From Opeltia flavorubescens (Eukaryota; Ascomycota; Lecanoromycetes; Teloschistales; Teloschistaceae): a stretch of 64,000 nt of DNA. Made by a program: the position numbers and the translations under genes. The stretch lies in assembly GCA_000442125.1 (NCBI GenBank), contig KE546974.1, forward strand, positions 1,426,001-1,490,000. Direction: 5' to 3'. Numbering within the stretch: the first letter of the stretch is position 1; each line of letters opens with the position of its first letter. This document shows positions 32,615 through 45,423 of the stretch, in pieces. The notes under the pieces are model-generated. The model was not told the origin of the DNA and did not search any database. It worked only from the letters and a program-made list of their open reading frames with translations.

Positions 32615-32633
32615 GCGCACGATTACCGTGCGC
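32615..32633. other. Short perfect hairpin
   Basis: GCGCACG, five-base loop ATTAC, CGTGCGC. It is isolated and not followed by a T-run, so there is no reason to call it a terminator. Confidence 0.7.
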
Positions 32634-33235
32634 GGTTTCGGTTTTTCATACTTGGAGTCAGAAATCAGACATTGTATAATCTTCTCTCTTCTCAAGATTC
32701 CGCAAACGGCCCATGAAGAGGAAGGACTGCAGTATGATTCCTCGACATCTGTCGGCTTGTCGTTTCCTGACGCATTTTATAATGTTGGGTCATGGCATTA
32801 TTCAACCCTCGGGAACGTTGTCAGCCTGGAATGGGGAGGCGCATACTTCGGTAATTAACCTGCAGCATGCAGCCGAACGTAGAGCGAGGAAGCGGAAACT
32901 CACCAAGACGTTTCCCTGATTATGTTGCCAATAAGGTCCATTGAGCAGACTACTACAAGAGGACCATCTCGTCATCCAAGCAAGCTAATATTGATAATTT
33001 TTTTATATATTCCCTTGAGTCTTGTTACAGTCATCTCTTTTCCAGACATTTTGACTCTGGTCAATCTTGTTGAACACTACTTTCCAGCTTTTGCCAATCT
33101 CACAGTCTTGCCAAATTTCATCGTCGGAAAATTACAAGCTACTCTTAGCCAGTCTCGCTCTACCAGCGTCACCCAGATCATTGGCCGTGAAGGAGGGATG
33201 TCAGGGCGAAGTAGTTTTTCATAGTTCTGGTCAAT

Positions 33236-33660
33236 GTTGCTCGCAAGATAGATGCTGCTCCTAAGACAGATACTACTCCCAAGGGAGACGATGCTGCGAA
33301 TTCAGATGATGCAGCTGTGAAGATAGATGCAGTTCCCTAGCAAGACGCTGCTTCCAAATAAGATGGTGCGCCCAAGTCAAATGCTACTCCAAAACTAGAT
33401 GATGCTGCTCCGAAATCAGATCAAAGCTGACAATTGCTGTGCTGAATGGGTTACTACCATGGCCGTAAGAGATGATGTTAACGCTCGACGAGACACTTTC
33501 CTGGTCCAGGCCAACGCCGTCAGCGCAGAATGAGATACCGCCTTACTCAAATTTGATCACATACCCAGATATCGCTGTATAATAGATTGCAACTACTTCA
33601 AAGACAAGCGAAACGATACCTTAGCGGAGATTGATAAGAGAAAACCTCACAGCTAAAGTC
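33236..33660 (+). pseudogene. Broken gene with 18-bp (AxPKxD) repeats
   Basis: From 33236 one frame reads KIDAAPKTDTTPKGDDAANS and continues as about nine hexapeptide units of the form A-x-P-K-x-D, interrupted by three stops. The unit is 18 bp (for example GATGCTGCTCCTAAGACA). Downstream, another frame reads NARRDTFLVQANAVSAE and DTALLKFDHIPRYRCIIDCN then YFKDKRNDTLAEIDK, a convincing folded-type sequence with one stop. The two parts together look like the remains of a low-complexity tail fused to a globular domain. I do not recognise the family. Confidence 0.5.
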
Positions 33661-34109
33661 CGCACTTGAAGATCTCCGAATCAGACCACGGGTTGAGAAC
33701 GTGAACGGAATGGGCTATTTCGATGCTTCAGGTCATCCTTTTTACTCTTGCGATATTGGACGCTGTCACGCGGGTATTTTTGTCTTTGGTTTCTTTGGTC
33801 CGAGAAGTGAGGATTGCAGTGGTGGTGGATGGTGGGATGAGTGCGATTTGTGATTAGGATGTTGGTGGCTGTGTTGTTGGTATCCTCACTCAAAACTTTT
33901 CTTCCACTTCCGGAAACGTGGGAAACAAGATTGATGATTTCTAGACTGAACGAGCGGTTGGCTGCATTTTGAACTTTCATTTAGGTAGAAATGTGATAAA
34001 GTATTGAGGAAGGAATCTGGAATAGTGTTTCGGGGCGATATTGGCTGAGAGGGACGTATGTAGCACACATCAGAATCCTTGGACAGAAATATTTTGCAAT
34101 TTTTCATCT

Positions 34110-37100
34110 AGACAGGTTCCTTGTACTGTATGAACGAGACTTGAGGTTTGGTACCTGCACGAAGGATTATCTTTCAGATTCCTAAAAAATTTCTAATATC
34201 CTGCTCGATGGCTCCGCAAGTGAACAACCCTGGTCCCGGTAATCTATCACCATACGCTCCATGTATTCCACCTATGACCCTCATTACATCGACTGCCAGG
34301 AAAAACTCCCCATTCCTCTTTTATACCTACAATTTGAATGAGGTCACGGACCGCCGGCGTCCCTGATCACTTCTTCCACCAGTACTAATCCATTGATACA
34401 CCATTCCCAATCCAAAGCAAGAGACCCGGGTCTTCACCATGGAGAAATGATGGCGAGGGCAGCGTAGGTAGAGGGTCGGGATCGATAGAGGAAGAATGGA
34501 GGCGAAGGGATCGTCTCACAAGGTGACTCCTCCCGCAAAGCTCTTTGGCCATCATGCGACGACAGCGCTGTTCCTCCGACGATCAGAAGACGATGACAGC
34601 AATCATTCTCGAACAAGTTCTGGCGGATGGTATAGTCTGGTGGTGATTTCTTTCCGCCAAGGTCCACAGCTATCCACGTAAATAAGCATGAATCGGTTCA
34701 GAAGGACCTTCGAAGCACTTCGAGCGTGAGCCACGACTCCTTCCGCTGGAAATCCTCGGCTGACCGCAATTTCGAAGCAGAAATTGGCCGGGGCTGAACT
34801 TGGCATAACCTCACGAACTGAAGGTTGGGAGTGGGCGCGATGGATCTGGGGGAGTGAAGGATTAGGAGAGAGAATAAGGGTGGACGGTGATTTGAGCATT
34901 CTTGATTGATAGAGTAGTTGGCTCAAAGCTGGTGGGCGCTCCGGGAGGAAAGGATTATGCGGATGGCACAGGGTGGAAAAGGGTTTTGCGGCGTTGGATT
35001 TTATGATTGGACAGCAGAGGGCTAGGTAGTATGGAGGTTGAGCATTATGAGGGCAATATGATGGCCATGAACTAAGTTGCGGAGGTGAATGAAGGAGCTT
35101 GAGGCGCGTGAACTAGCCTCTATTCGTCAGAATTGACATTTCTGAGTTGGATGTTTAGTCGAGAGGTACGATGAATAAGTCCTCGCAGTCCGCCTCTACC
35201 GCTCTCGTTGAGCCATGTAACCCTCATCATCTCGACCACCAACTCCATGAGCGATAAGTGCAATTTTTGCGTAACGAGAGACCTGAGCTTTGGATCAGCT
35301 TGTGTACTATTCCAATTTGTTGAATAAATTTGACGAACTCGATCGGGCAAGAAGGGTCTTACTTAGCGGCCTCCGCATTTCAATGTCGTGGTGGTCGTAC
35401 GACTTAGCTTCTAGTCAACCTTTCAGATTGACTGGGCCTGGAAGTGCACGTCGCAACCGACTTTTCTCTGTCCAACCAGGGAATATGCAGCCAAGGTCCT
35501 AGGACACAGCTTTTGGGAAGAATTATCACACAGACTTCGAAGGAACACAGGTCGCACCTCGATCAAACATTATTCCGAAACAACTTCGTAATCGGACCCA
35601 TCGAGGTTGCTGCTTCTGCTACCATTATTTTTGCTGACATCAGTCGAACAATATCCATAGAAACATTCGTTCATGTCCCACCCAGAGGCTTCATGGTCGG
35701 CGTGATAGGCCTGAAATCCATCGACCGTACGTGTAGCGGTAGCCCGAGTCAATTCGGCTCCCACGAGCTGTCGAGACTTTCATCATGGAGGTACCGCTCA
35801 GTATGAGGCCAACTACCGGCACTTGCAGCACTGCATAGGCGTCGACTTGGTCGAACGTCGACAGATTCTAAGAGAACACCGAGTCACTATTCATTCAATT
35901 TGGAAAGCGCGCCTGCCATAGCTAAAAGCTGTCCGAGCCATAGGGTCATGGTCCCTGTAATACTGAACTTCCACCTAGGCGCCGGACATCCTCATGATTC
36001 ATAGGGGCGGCATTGAACGCTTTCTGTATAGAATGCGGGATTGGAGCGACCTGTCACGGTGATGTGTGGTAAGGCACAGCCCAAAGGCTACATGGCACTC
36101 GAGTTGAGCAGCGTGCAGTTGATGAGAACGCGCATGGATGTCCGCAATGATAGTCCGCTGGAGTCGTCAATTGAACTGAACGCATAGACCGAGAAAGCTT
36201 CAAGTCGATGGAACAGCATTACTTTGGATTCGAAGCTGTACGTTCCGTATCGAGGGTCAGTCTTAGACTAGACATCGGCGATTGAAGCTGGGGTAAGTGC
36301 GCATCCATTCGAAATTTGCTTGAGAATTTAAGCTTCTTTAGTGTATGCGGGCCGGCTAGCGTGCCGGAATCTCCGGCCCGAGGCCGACGGACGCCAGAGC
36401 TCATCAGGACTAGGCTCAAGTCTTATGTAAGTGACGGCTCAGGTTGCAAAGCCAGAACCCCCAATAGTCAGGCGAAACAAATCTTGCATGCCGATATGTA
36501 CGGTAGAGAGCTAAGATTAGTTGAATTTTCTATGTGTGTCGCACTTCTCGAGCACTGTCACAATCGGAATCCTCTCACAAAAGGCAGAGGACATAGCCAA
36601 AACCAACAGCTAATGTCATGNACAGCCTCTAATTTGAATGCCTAAGCGAATAGTGTTCCAGTATAGAACTTCAAGATACCTTTATACCTTTGACTGGATC
36701 TTTCCACGAAGCATTGACCATTCTCCTCGACAATTCCACCGACAGCACATGGTATATGCCCCGTACACGAAATGTAACGGTGGAGGACCACATCCCATGA
36801 CTGGTATCATGCACACAGGTGCTTTGGAGGCGAGGTGAGATTGGGATGAGGCTTTCACATGTCTAGGCTTTGCGGACGGAACGTTGACGCTCAGTCATAA
36901 GCTATACCCATTGCGTCCCTCTGTCAGACCATTGCAAACTCATCTAGTCTGGTATCTTGGCGTACCAAGCCGGCTACTATGGCGACGAGATTTTATCTGG
37001 CTTTGTACAGTGAAGTGCGCAAGAAGAAGAAGAAGAAGATGAAAAAGCATCAAGTAGTGATCGTTGTTACCAGCTACACCTATCAGCTCTACCAACTGCT

Positions 37101-37270
37101 AATCAACTGTAGTATATTCCCATCGTCAAACCTTCTCATCTGCAGTCATGACAACGACCGTGATTTTTGTGGCTAAGCACAAAGGCACAACAATTCCCAA
37201 ATGCCCTCAAAACGTGTCTCATAACGATTGTAACAGCATCCACCACAGCAGCATGTATCAATTTCAAGGC
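34110..37270. other. Three kilobases without a supported gene
   Basis: Only short frames are present on either strand, none with paralogues, domains or coherent introns. A minus frame near 35350-35120 (KLRSLVTQKLHLSLMELVVE) is mildly protein-like. An (AAG)6 tract lies at 37021-37038. Confidence 0.4.
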
Positions 37271-37271
37271 A

Positions 37272-38084
37272 TCAAGCCTTTCCCAATGTACCAGTGTTGG
37301 ATGGCACTGGATTTGGATTAAAACTCAGGATAGGACGTCGACCCCATGAAAAACTTGCTCCGAGTGTGGCCCAGGCAACCCACAATGTCGGTTTTTTATC
37401 GTCCTCATCGGGGCCTCTGAAATAAACCTTGACCTGTTCGTCTGTGATAGCAGTGGTAATGAACGAATGGGCGTGGATTTTTAAGCGTTCGCTGTTCAAA
37501 GTGCCCTTGTACCATCCCTTATCCGCATTCCAACACATTTCACAAAGTTTATTATCCTGGTTGGCATAGAACACTCGTCTCTGTTTCCATCACAGTCAGT
37601 ATTGAATTAAGGACTTCTCCCCAGTAGAAGGATTGTCAATAGTAAGGGCTATCACCTGCACCCGCTTTTCCTTGTCCTTGAACACACAAGCTCCGATCTG
37701 TGTGTTAGTGCCGATTCTGGCATCGGGAATGTTGGCACCGGAATCATTGGGGTCATTCTTGACACCTGTGGTTTTCATTTGGTACTGTGTGTCGCGAGTA
37801 GTGTCTTCCGGCTCGTTGTACTTGGGACCAACAATGTAATTGATCTTGCCGTCGGAGCTGACGTAGTAGAGCCACCATTGGGGTTCAGCTTGGTCATAGA
37901 CGGCGACCATGTCTGTTGGAACTGTTGGGTGGTGCTTGACTGGTTGAGAGGTTCCGGTACCCCCGGTACCCCCGGTGCCCCCGGTTCCCCCGGTTCCCCC
38001 GCCACCCCCGCTGCCACCAGCCGGCGGTTTTTCGGTTGGTTTGGAAGGTTCGCACGGTGTTTTTGGTTTGCAAGGATCACCCAT
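37272..38084 (-). CDS. AAL-like beta-propeller lectin with Gly/Thr linker (245 aa)
   Basis: Predicted exons are 38084-37656 and 37580-37272. The 75-bp intron has a GTGATAG donor, TACTGACTG branch motif and AACAG acceptor; it removes two in-frame stops and keeps phase 0. Residues 1-25 are Pro/Lys-rich, and about 26-47 are a Gly-Gly-Thr tandem linker encoded by 9-bp repeats. After that come propeller-type blades: WWLYYVSSDGKINYIVG, IGACVFKDKEKRVQRRVFYA then NQDNKLCEMCWNADKGWYKG, and QVKVYFRGPD. This matches fungal fucose-binding (Aleuria aurantia type) lectins, in which each blade has a VYY..DG.I.E.CW.. pattern. The canonical six-bladed lectin is about 310 residues; this one has roughly four recognisable blades, so it may be shortened or diverged. 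Sugar specificity cannot be read. Such lectins bind glycans of partners, prey or hosts. Confidence 0.72.
37950..38015. repeat. 9-bp minisatellite inside the lectin linker
   Basis: CCCGGTACC/CCCGGTGCC/CCCGGTTCC-type units are repeated about seven times on the plus strand and encode the Gly-Gly-Thr linker on the minus strand. Such tracts change length readily. Confidence 0.85.
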
Positions 38085-38269
38085 GATAAAAACTTTTAAG
38101 ATACGAGATCGTCTTTGATGCGTTTGGGATTGAAGAAAGAGAAGTGCTTGTTGTTCTAAACGGAATGAAACACGCGTTCTGGCTCGCTTTATATATTCGA
38201 CACTCGCCATCCTAGTCGGAGAAGCCTCGTGTGAGCCAGAGATAGGCGCAAAGGACTTGAATACGAGCA

Positions 38270-40740
38270 CACCACTTCACATGCAAGACCTTCCCTGTTG
38301 GAAGTGAACAAGTGTGAGAGAACATCTTGGAGGAGGACCAAAAAATCAGGAAGTCCTCCATGCGTCGAGATACTCGGCTGGAATGAAGGAGGGTAGAGAT
38401 ATCACGATGATGCAACGAGACTCGGGTTCGCCTCACTGTTCCTTGTGCTTTGCAGCTTGCATTTCAAATCGCCGGAAACATGACTGCAGTCAAGTAGCCT
38501 TGCATATAGGGTTTGCGCCAAAACTCCAACTATCCAATCGCGGATTTCAGCGAACGCCACAAACCCACGTGGTAGTTCAACTGTCGAATCTGACGCGAGA
38601 ACATGTCGCCAAAGGTGCGGGGGGTACTACCCAAAGAAGCTTAACGAGGATAAGCATGGAGCGTCTCCTTGGTGTGCATTAGGGTTCTCACTGCATGTAA
38701 CTGTTTCCCAACTTATCTGGATCTGCATCGCGATTGGTTTGCTGTGTGACGCCATATGGAACCACACTAGGGCTGCAGGAGCTCGAAAGAGGAAAGACAA
38801 GATCGCGATCCAATCAAGTCTGGCACAGATGTGACCTTACGCCGCCACCAGCTGTGACAGGTCGGGTGTACCCTCCTTACCGCGGCTAAGAATGCCACCG
38901 TCCATTTATGGTCACATCAATTTTCAACGTCAGTTGATGGCCGTTGACAGTACAAACTCACAACAAGAGCCCATTGTCAGTTTATCGCACGACACGGTGA
39001 CACTGAGAATGAAGTCTAAGCAGGCACATCTCGGTGGCAGTGCAAGAGCTCTCGAATACGTCCATCTAACGCGGAAATGCATAGTGAGACCCATATGCGG
39101 AAGATGGCATCGGCGCAAGAATAGCTTCACATGAATTCAAATCATCTGGAAGGGTATCCAGGAATACAAGATACCTCATTCGATGAAGCGAGTCCTTAGA
39201 CCGAGCAGTACTACACCTCATTGCTGACGCTTGCAGACTTTTACGTGATGTGGCTGGCCGTCAATGTGTCTTGAGAGCTCGACTGTCTCAATCAGACCTT
39301 GCCTAAACCCCCATCCAATTCGGTCTTACTTCTTCATTCTGTCCGGAGAATGCCTCACGACGTAGTGAGCTGCACGCCGACAGGAAGCCATGTCATCCGG
39401 ACCATAATTTAGATGCTGATCGACACCGAGCTGAGCTTATGGCTGAGAAAAAGCTCTACAATGATTGGTAAAAGATAGGGCACTTAGCCAGCCATCACAC
39501 GTCTATTATCACACGGACTCGCCGGTATAAAGATAAAGCAAAGGACATGACCAAGTTCAATGCTGACAGCGGCCGGAGGACCACTCCCGCGAGGCGAGGC
39601 GAGGCGGATCATGCGAGTCTGAGTGAGCTCGCAGAGGGATGATCATCGATTTGAGGTGGAGATGCCGCTCTCTTAGCCTATCATCAGCCGTATGTCGGTC
39701 ACGGTTTGCTGTTTGACCGTGCAGCATCTCTTTTCAGCTTCGTATCTCATGTCATACCTGCATATGAGTCGCGAACGGGACATCTGCGAGACTATCGCCG
39801 TGACATGGTTGGACGGACGAGCTCTTCTTACCGTGATCATCGCTTTGTAGAGCTGCATCGTGGCGTCGAAAGGCTTTCATTGTGACAGCATATGCAGAAG
39901 CAGGTGCACATTTTGGATCACTCTGATCCTCTTCGCCATGCAGCAAGTGGGAATACGGATCAATTTCCTGCTCGGGAGACAGTTCACGGGTTCCGGCATC
40001 TTAACGAGTCGAAGAAGATCAAGCAATGACACATTGACTTCCTCTGCCGACAGATAAGACGGCCTTCGAGTAAATCAATTGGCCGAACCTTAGCATACAG
40101 TTGACAGAGCGGGACGTCTGTGCGGGGAAGTAGAAAGATCTCTCCCCATCACAGACTAACAAGTCGATCTCCTCTAGGACCACGGCAGATTCCAGCGGTC
40201 GTACGGCGCCACATCTTACAGGCAGCTTTTCATAAGCATTTCACTCCTTTAACCGATGTCGATCAGTAAGGAATTCCAGATCTCCAGCGGGTTTGCTACT
40301 TTACTAAACCATGATCGGTACTTCTGACATTAAATGATCGATTGCGTGATCATCACTGTTTACAAAATCTTCATTCTTGTTCCAACGATTAGCACAGACG
40401 CTATCTTACAAAGCCAATCTCTCCTAGACATGTACGATCTAGCGACGACATTTCCCCCATTTTCCCCTCGGCCAAAGCCCCGACAGCACTCAATTCACTG
40501 ACATAATCACCTATACCTTCTTCTTTCTTCCTTCGTTTCCCCTCCTTCACAACCCATATCTGAATGAGGGATGTGTCTTCATCCCTTCCGTCTCATATCC
40601 CTTCTCTCTTCAACCCCCAGTCTCCCCCTATCCCTAGAATCCATCCCGCGCTTGAACTAATGGGCCCAATGCCCCCCTCATCCTTCCTCCCTTCCCTATA
40701 ATATACTTCATCCCTTCCATAATTTCCTACTCCCCTGATC
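38270..40740. other. No gene seen
   Basis: Only short, unsupported frames. A GAGGCGAGGCGAGGCGG microsatellite-like run lies at about 39590. From about 40500 the sequence becomes strongly CT-rich, ending in CCCTATAATATACTTC at about 40695, which may be the promoter of the next gene. Confidence 0.4.
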
Positions 40741-40761
40741 AAGTTCTCTACCCTCCGAAAC

Positions 40762-41615
40762 ATGGCCACCACAGCTTACCGCACAATCATGGCGACATCC
40801 TCCACAACTATATCTTCGACCATTACGACCATTCCAGATTTTCATAATACTCTCCACCTTCGAAGTCTACTACAACATTCCAATCCTCGGATTTCCAGAG
40901 TCTCTTACCCTCCAACCCGCCATATACCTCCTTTTCACAAATTTCCTTCCTGAGAACGCTATCATCACCAGTCCACCATCAAATCTCCGTGAGTTATTCC
41001 ACCTTCCCCAGATTTCCCGCTCTTGACCAAAGTTCCTGGAACTTTTCTCAAACGCAATTGCCAGCTTCTCTTCGGTAAAGCACCCAATTGCTGACCCGGT
41101 AAGAGAGATTCCATCCTCCACTTTTACAGCCATCCATCTTTGTGCTCATCTCTCCGGCAGGGATAATGTCATCCCTCTCCGTAAAAGAGCTTCTCCACAA
41201 CTCGACATCCTACAAAACCATTCACCGTCCTAACTCCTCAAGCTACACTACATTCTTCGCAGACCAACCACCATATATCGAGAGTATTTGCGATCTTCCA
41301 GGCGCTCAAGATTATCCCGCCCTCCGACCCGGACAATCTCTTGCTTACAACCCACCAATCATTCGATTGCACTCTCCCAGCTTTCGTCCCCTAGAAGACC
41401 ATCAAAATCCCTGCGCCAACGCCACAACGAAATTCTCAACCGTTCTACCCGCTTCTTCCCTTCCACCTCCTTCCCCGGATACCGATTCTGACGCCTCTCC
41501 CGCTAAACTTTCACAATATCCTCAATCTTTCCCGCCCGTCTCATTTATTTCCATCCAACCCACCGCCATAAGCTACACCTCTCGATTTTCCAGTCTTCCG
41601 GACGCCTATCCTTGA
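40762..41615 (+). CDS. Hypothetical Ser/Pro-rich protein, exon structure uncertain
   Basis: Downstream of a CT-rich promoter with a TATA-like box, an ATG at 40762 opens a Ser/Thr-rich frame. A GTGAGT donor occurs at about 40989. Acceptors follow after TTGCTGACCC (TTTTACAG at about 41129) or at CCGGCAG (about 41160). The 3' open frame, from ATG 41166 to 41615, has 149 codons (KELLHNSTSYKTIHRPNSSS, LRPGQSLAYNPPIIRLHSP, Ser/Pro-rich tail). It is among the longer frames here, but the 5' exon reaches a stop before the donor. A minus-strand frame (41133-40870) overlaps the gap. Confidence 0.35.
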
Positions 41616-41619
41616 GCTC

Positions 41620-42775
41620 AATCAGAATTGAGCGAGGTGGTGATCATGGAGGTGGAAAAGCAGGTGGAAGACAATCAGGCTGAGGAATGGAAAGAGGAAT
41701 ACTTAGTTTGAAAGAGTCCGTGGAGGGGAGCGGTGAAGGAGAAGCTTGATATGATAAGGGTAGTGTGTGCTGATGTAGTAAGAGGTCTATCGAAATCGGA
41801 AAGGTTTGGCTGGGGTAGTTGAGAGAGTAAATGTTGAGCTTCGAGTGAGGTATGACCGGATCTCAGGGATGTTTCTTATTAGGTAAATTCAAGAATCAGC
41901 GTTCCTCCGGGCCTCCTTGAAAAAAAAAAAATCTTCTCTGTAGGTTCTTTGCTCTGTATGTCCATTTTCGTTACTTCGAAGATGTTGATCGGCAGTTTCC
42001 CACCGAAAAATCGCTCCATCTTTTATTTTCACCGGTGGTCAAAGTCTCTTCCAATGGCTGTCTTTTTTGTGATGTATGTAAGGCTTGGGCAAAAGCTTCT
42101 TTTCGCAGTAATATGGTGTTGTTGCGAGCTGTCCAAGTCGCCAGCGATCTTGAGAACAAGATCACTCTTATTGGGAGATTCTGTGAGGTGGAGACGTTGG
42201 ATTTGAATGTCATGTTCATGAACAATTTTGGAATGACGTTGAGCTCTGACTTTTCTACTTGGATCATTCTAGGGTGGAGATTATTCTCGTTGGAAAAGCA
42301 TCCGCTAAAGAGGATAGATAAGACGGGAGAAGGAGGAAAAAAAAGCATCGTTAAAACTTTTATCTCTATACTCTTTTTGCGGAATGTAGGCTCGCGATAC
42401 TTATCGACCGCGCAATTTCCACGCAGATCAAGTATACTCCGGCATTCCCTCCCTCGACACAAACTCGTAGAAAATTATCAAGCACCACCCGCGAAATATC
42501 ACGAGATAAAAATCAAATGAAAACGAAATTACTAAATAATCCAAGTTTACATGGAGTTTAAGAAAAATTGCTCACAATGTACATTGATATATGGCGTGTT
42601 CCCTGCACCCGTCAACCACCCGATGGAATTACTCAGCAAATGGAAATTCAGCTCTATTGACTCCTCTCGACTATCTGTTTTTTCAGCTGTCATTCCCAGA
42701 CATTGATGGAGGGTATATGACCACAATTTCTTCCCCGTGATCTACGCCATATGTGCCTGATTTGCGCGTATCTGT
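41620..42775. other. No firm gene; two overlapping plus frames
   Basis: A plus frame at 42035-42520 reads GCLFCDVCKAWAKASFRSN then MVLLRAVQVASDLENKITL, vaguely like the cysteine-containing N-terminus of HET proteins. A minus frame of similar length covers the same bases, and no HET core follows. An A-run lies at 41921-41931. Confidence 0.25.
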
Positions 42776-42779
42776 TTTG

Positions 42780-43209
42780 CTAGCCTTCTGCACTGCTTAT
42801 TCCGTTCCATGCTTTCTTGATCCTTTCTCGAGAGGACATTACTGGCGCCGTGCATTGATGATCGATGGAAGGTAAAATAGTGCTCCTGGCAGTTGCTATG
42901 ATACAATCTGATTGTGTTTTCTCGCTTGTCCTTCTCCTTCTGTACAAAAGGGTGTTTTCCGAGTCTGAGCTGAGGTGGGCGTCGCGGTTTTGGATATTAT
43001 CGAGGTGGTACTCATGGTTTTGAGTACTAGATGAGTGGATATGCTTTATCACCGGTCGAGAAGGGGTGTTGGAGGGAACTTGACGGGCTTTTTGGGATGG
43101 ATTGAAAGGTGGAATTAATTTCTTGGTGTGGAGGCTGAGATGTTTCTATGCTGACTAGGGTTTCAGCACGCATGGGATTGTTTCCATGATTTTGCTCAAA
43201 TGAGTCCAT
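42780..43209 (-). CDS. Possible small protein gene with one frame change
   Basis: An ATG at 43209 opens a 60-codon Ser/Pro/Gln-rich frame (MDSFEQNHGNNPMRAETLVS). It overlaps a second frame ending at 42780 with HEYHLDNIQNRDAHLSSDSE and SSRERIKKAWNGISSAEG. The two would form one protein of about 150 residues if the frame changed near 43040, where no intron of normal size fits. It may be a one-base decay or a sequencing error. No domain is recognised. Confidence 0.28.
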
Positions 43210-43214
43210 ACGTA

Positions 43215-45420
43215 GATCCTAAAGGGTCTGGCGAAAAGCTTTGCAGTTTGCTGGATCTCGGGCTTGGATGAGGCTCTTGGGAATGTTTTGGGGCTGTTTC
43301 GCGGAAGAGACTAGCTCATGATCACGATGTGTTTTGGAGCAATTCTTTTACAAAAAACTTTAGAATGAGAGAATAGGAGTATTGTGGCTCTTTGTGGCGG
43401 GTTTGATCCATCACCTAAGTCCAGCCAATCTTTCTTAAGCGGGCCTCAAGGGCACCTAGCTCCAGGGGGACCATTGGTGGTTGATTGACGACTGATTAGA
43501 TGTCTCAGCATTTGTGGCTCTGACGTGATTGTCTTGTCACCGCATCTAATGACGTTACCGCCGTGTGATTTTTTGGTTCGACAGGGCAATAACGAGTAAA
43601 TCTGAGGACAATGCGCAAGATCTTTATCACTTAGTCAAGGGTCATTTCCTTCCCCTAGTGAACAACATAGGTCATTACAGATATGTATCATAATTGAGTC
43701 TGCCACTCCTTTTTTTCTCGGCTGAAATCTTGTGAACAAATGGCGCTGCTGCTTGAAATCAACCGAGGAGATAGCCGGTCGTTGATGGTCGATCCTCGCT
43801 GATCGGCGAAGGCGCCGTAGTTTCTTCCAGTCCAAGTACTTGGTTTTCGATACTGCATTTGAAGGGTGGAAACACTTTATCGGGTGAAACTTTGGAGATC
43901 GTAAAGTGAGGAAGGAGTTTTTCCTTGTTTGCTTTGCCACGAAGATATAGCAGAGCATATCTATTGGTGAATAGCAGTTATAACGAGACTATCATGATAG
44001 AAAATGGATTGTCGAGTGCCCTTGAAGGATGGGAATCCGCAATCCCTTGGATAGCCTTAGAAGTATCGGTTTACTGGACTCGGTATTCAGAACTAAAAAT
44101 AGGCAACACTGAAAGATTTGCCTCCATTGTAGCTCCACCGTACACCCTTCAATTCCTGAAGCGCGAGAGAGCAATATAAGTCGTATAGTACCAATGACAT
44201 CTTGAGAAAACCGTGAATGTACTATTGCCGATACATTGACGGCGTTATCAAAACTGGTTTTACTCGCTACAACGATGGTACGGACTCGGCTGGTCGACTT
44301 TAGCAACTCGTGGTATCGGCTCTTGTGACACGGTCTTTGGTATAGAGAGTGTATCGAGGTATCGATATACTACAATCTGGAAGTTCCGAAATTCTTGGAT
44401 TTCTTCAAACAATTGCACTCGTAGCTTTTATTATCATCATCACGCCCAGACACCAACCAACATATACAGCGCTCCCCCGACCTTCCCCGTCACCACCGAT
44501 CCATAAGCAAATCTTCGAGCCCCAGTATTAGATCGATCATCAGCCAAAGAGAAAAATCAGTCTCAAGACCTTCACATCAATCACCGCCCCCGATCTTCAT
44601 GGACAATCTACCATCCTTCCTACGAAAGCCTTACCGTTCGCATCCAGTTTTCTTTCAAATCCTACTCACGTTGACATACACGTGTTCACTCTTCAGCGTC
44701 TCTTCCTCGTCAGTCGTGCTGCGATATTTCTCAACACGCTGACACTTTTCGGATACCAGATCTCGGAACACTTCGCTGGATCAAATCACGGCCGCTGAAT
44801 AGCCTTTTCGAAACCGATATGCTCTCAACGTAATCATCCGTCTTCCCCAGCCTCCCTCCCTCCCTCACGTCCTGCTAGAATCGCCGCTTGCTAGGAGCAT
44901 ACCCCCTCAAAATATGAAATCGACAAGAATCTACGATGAAAGTGCCGCCCCCGACGACACGTCTCACCATTTGCTACTTATATAGACTTAATGTGATTTC
45001 GCATAACCAGATCAATCAAGTAATACCAACGTGATGCCTGTCTCTCTTTATATTACTCACTCCTGATCATTGCCCATATGCCTCGGAAAGCGACGAGATT
45101 GGAATTGTATTCCCGAAGGAAGAAATGGTTTTCGACACTACAAATAATTTTCAGAATCACTGTGATCGGAAGGCGCGAGCGAGGCTGGTCGAGAGACTCA
45201 ACGTAAGACGCGATGCAAGCCCCGTAGTCTTTTCTTGATCGCTTCCATGTCATCATTCATTCGCACCGTGGATATCGTACTTTCTCGTGCAAATATCTCA
45301 AATAGATTTCGTAGAGGAGCTATCCGGCAAGGTAATTAAGGGAAATGGTTAGCCTCCAGACATTGGCACTTTTTTTTCCGATTCTGACAAGTAGAGGATC
45401 GAGTGGAGATTTGCATAGAA
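43215..45420. other. No gene seen
   Basis: Only short unsupported frames; nothing repeats elsewhere in the window as far as I can see by eye. Confidence 0.4.
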
Positions 45421-45423
45421 GCG

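Noticed and set aside
32615-32633. GCGCACG-ATTAC-CGTGCGC hairpin as a terminator
   Set aside because: No T-run follows and intrinsic terminators are not expected in a fungal nuclear genome.
34434-34926. Minus-strand frames with LLIVGGTALSSHDG
   Set aside because: They looked like a nucleotide-binding loop at first, but the glycine spacing is wrong for a Rossmann or P-loop motif and no domain follows.
42035-42520. Possible N-terminal fragment of a HET protein (GCLFCDVCKAWAK)
   Set aside because: Only a vague cysteine resemblance; no HET core follows and the opposite strand is equally open.
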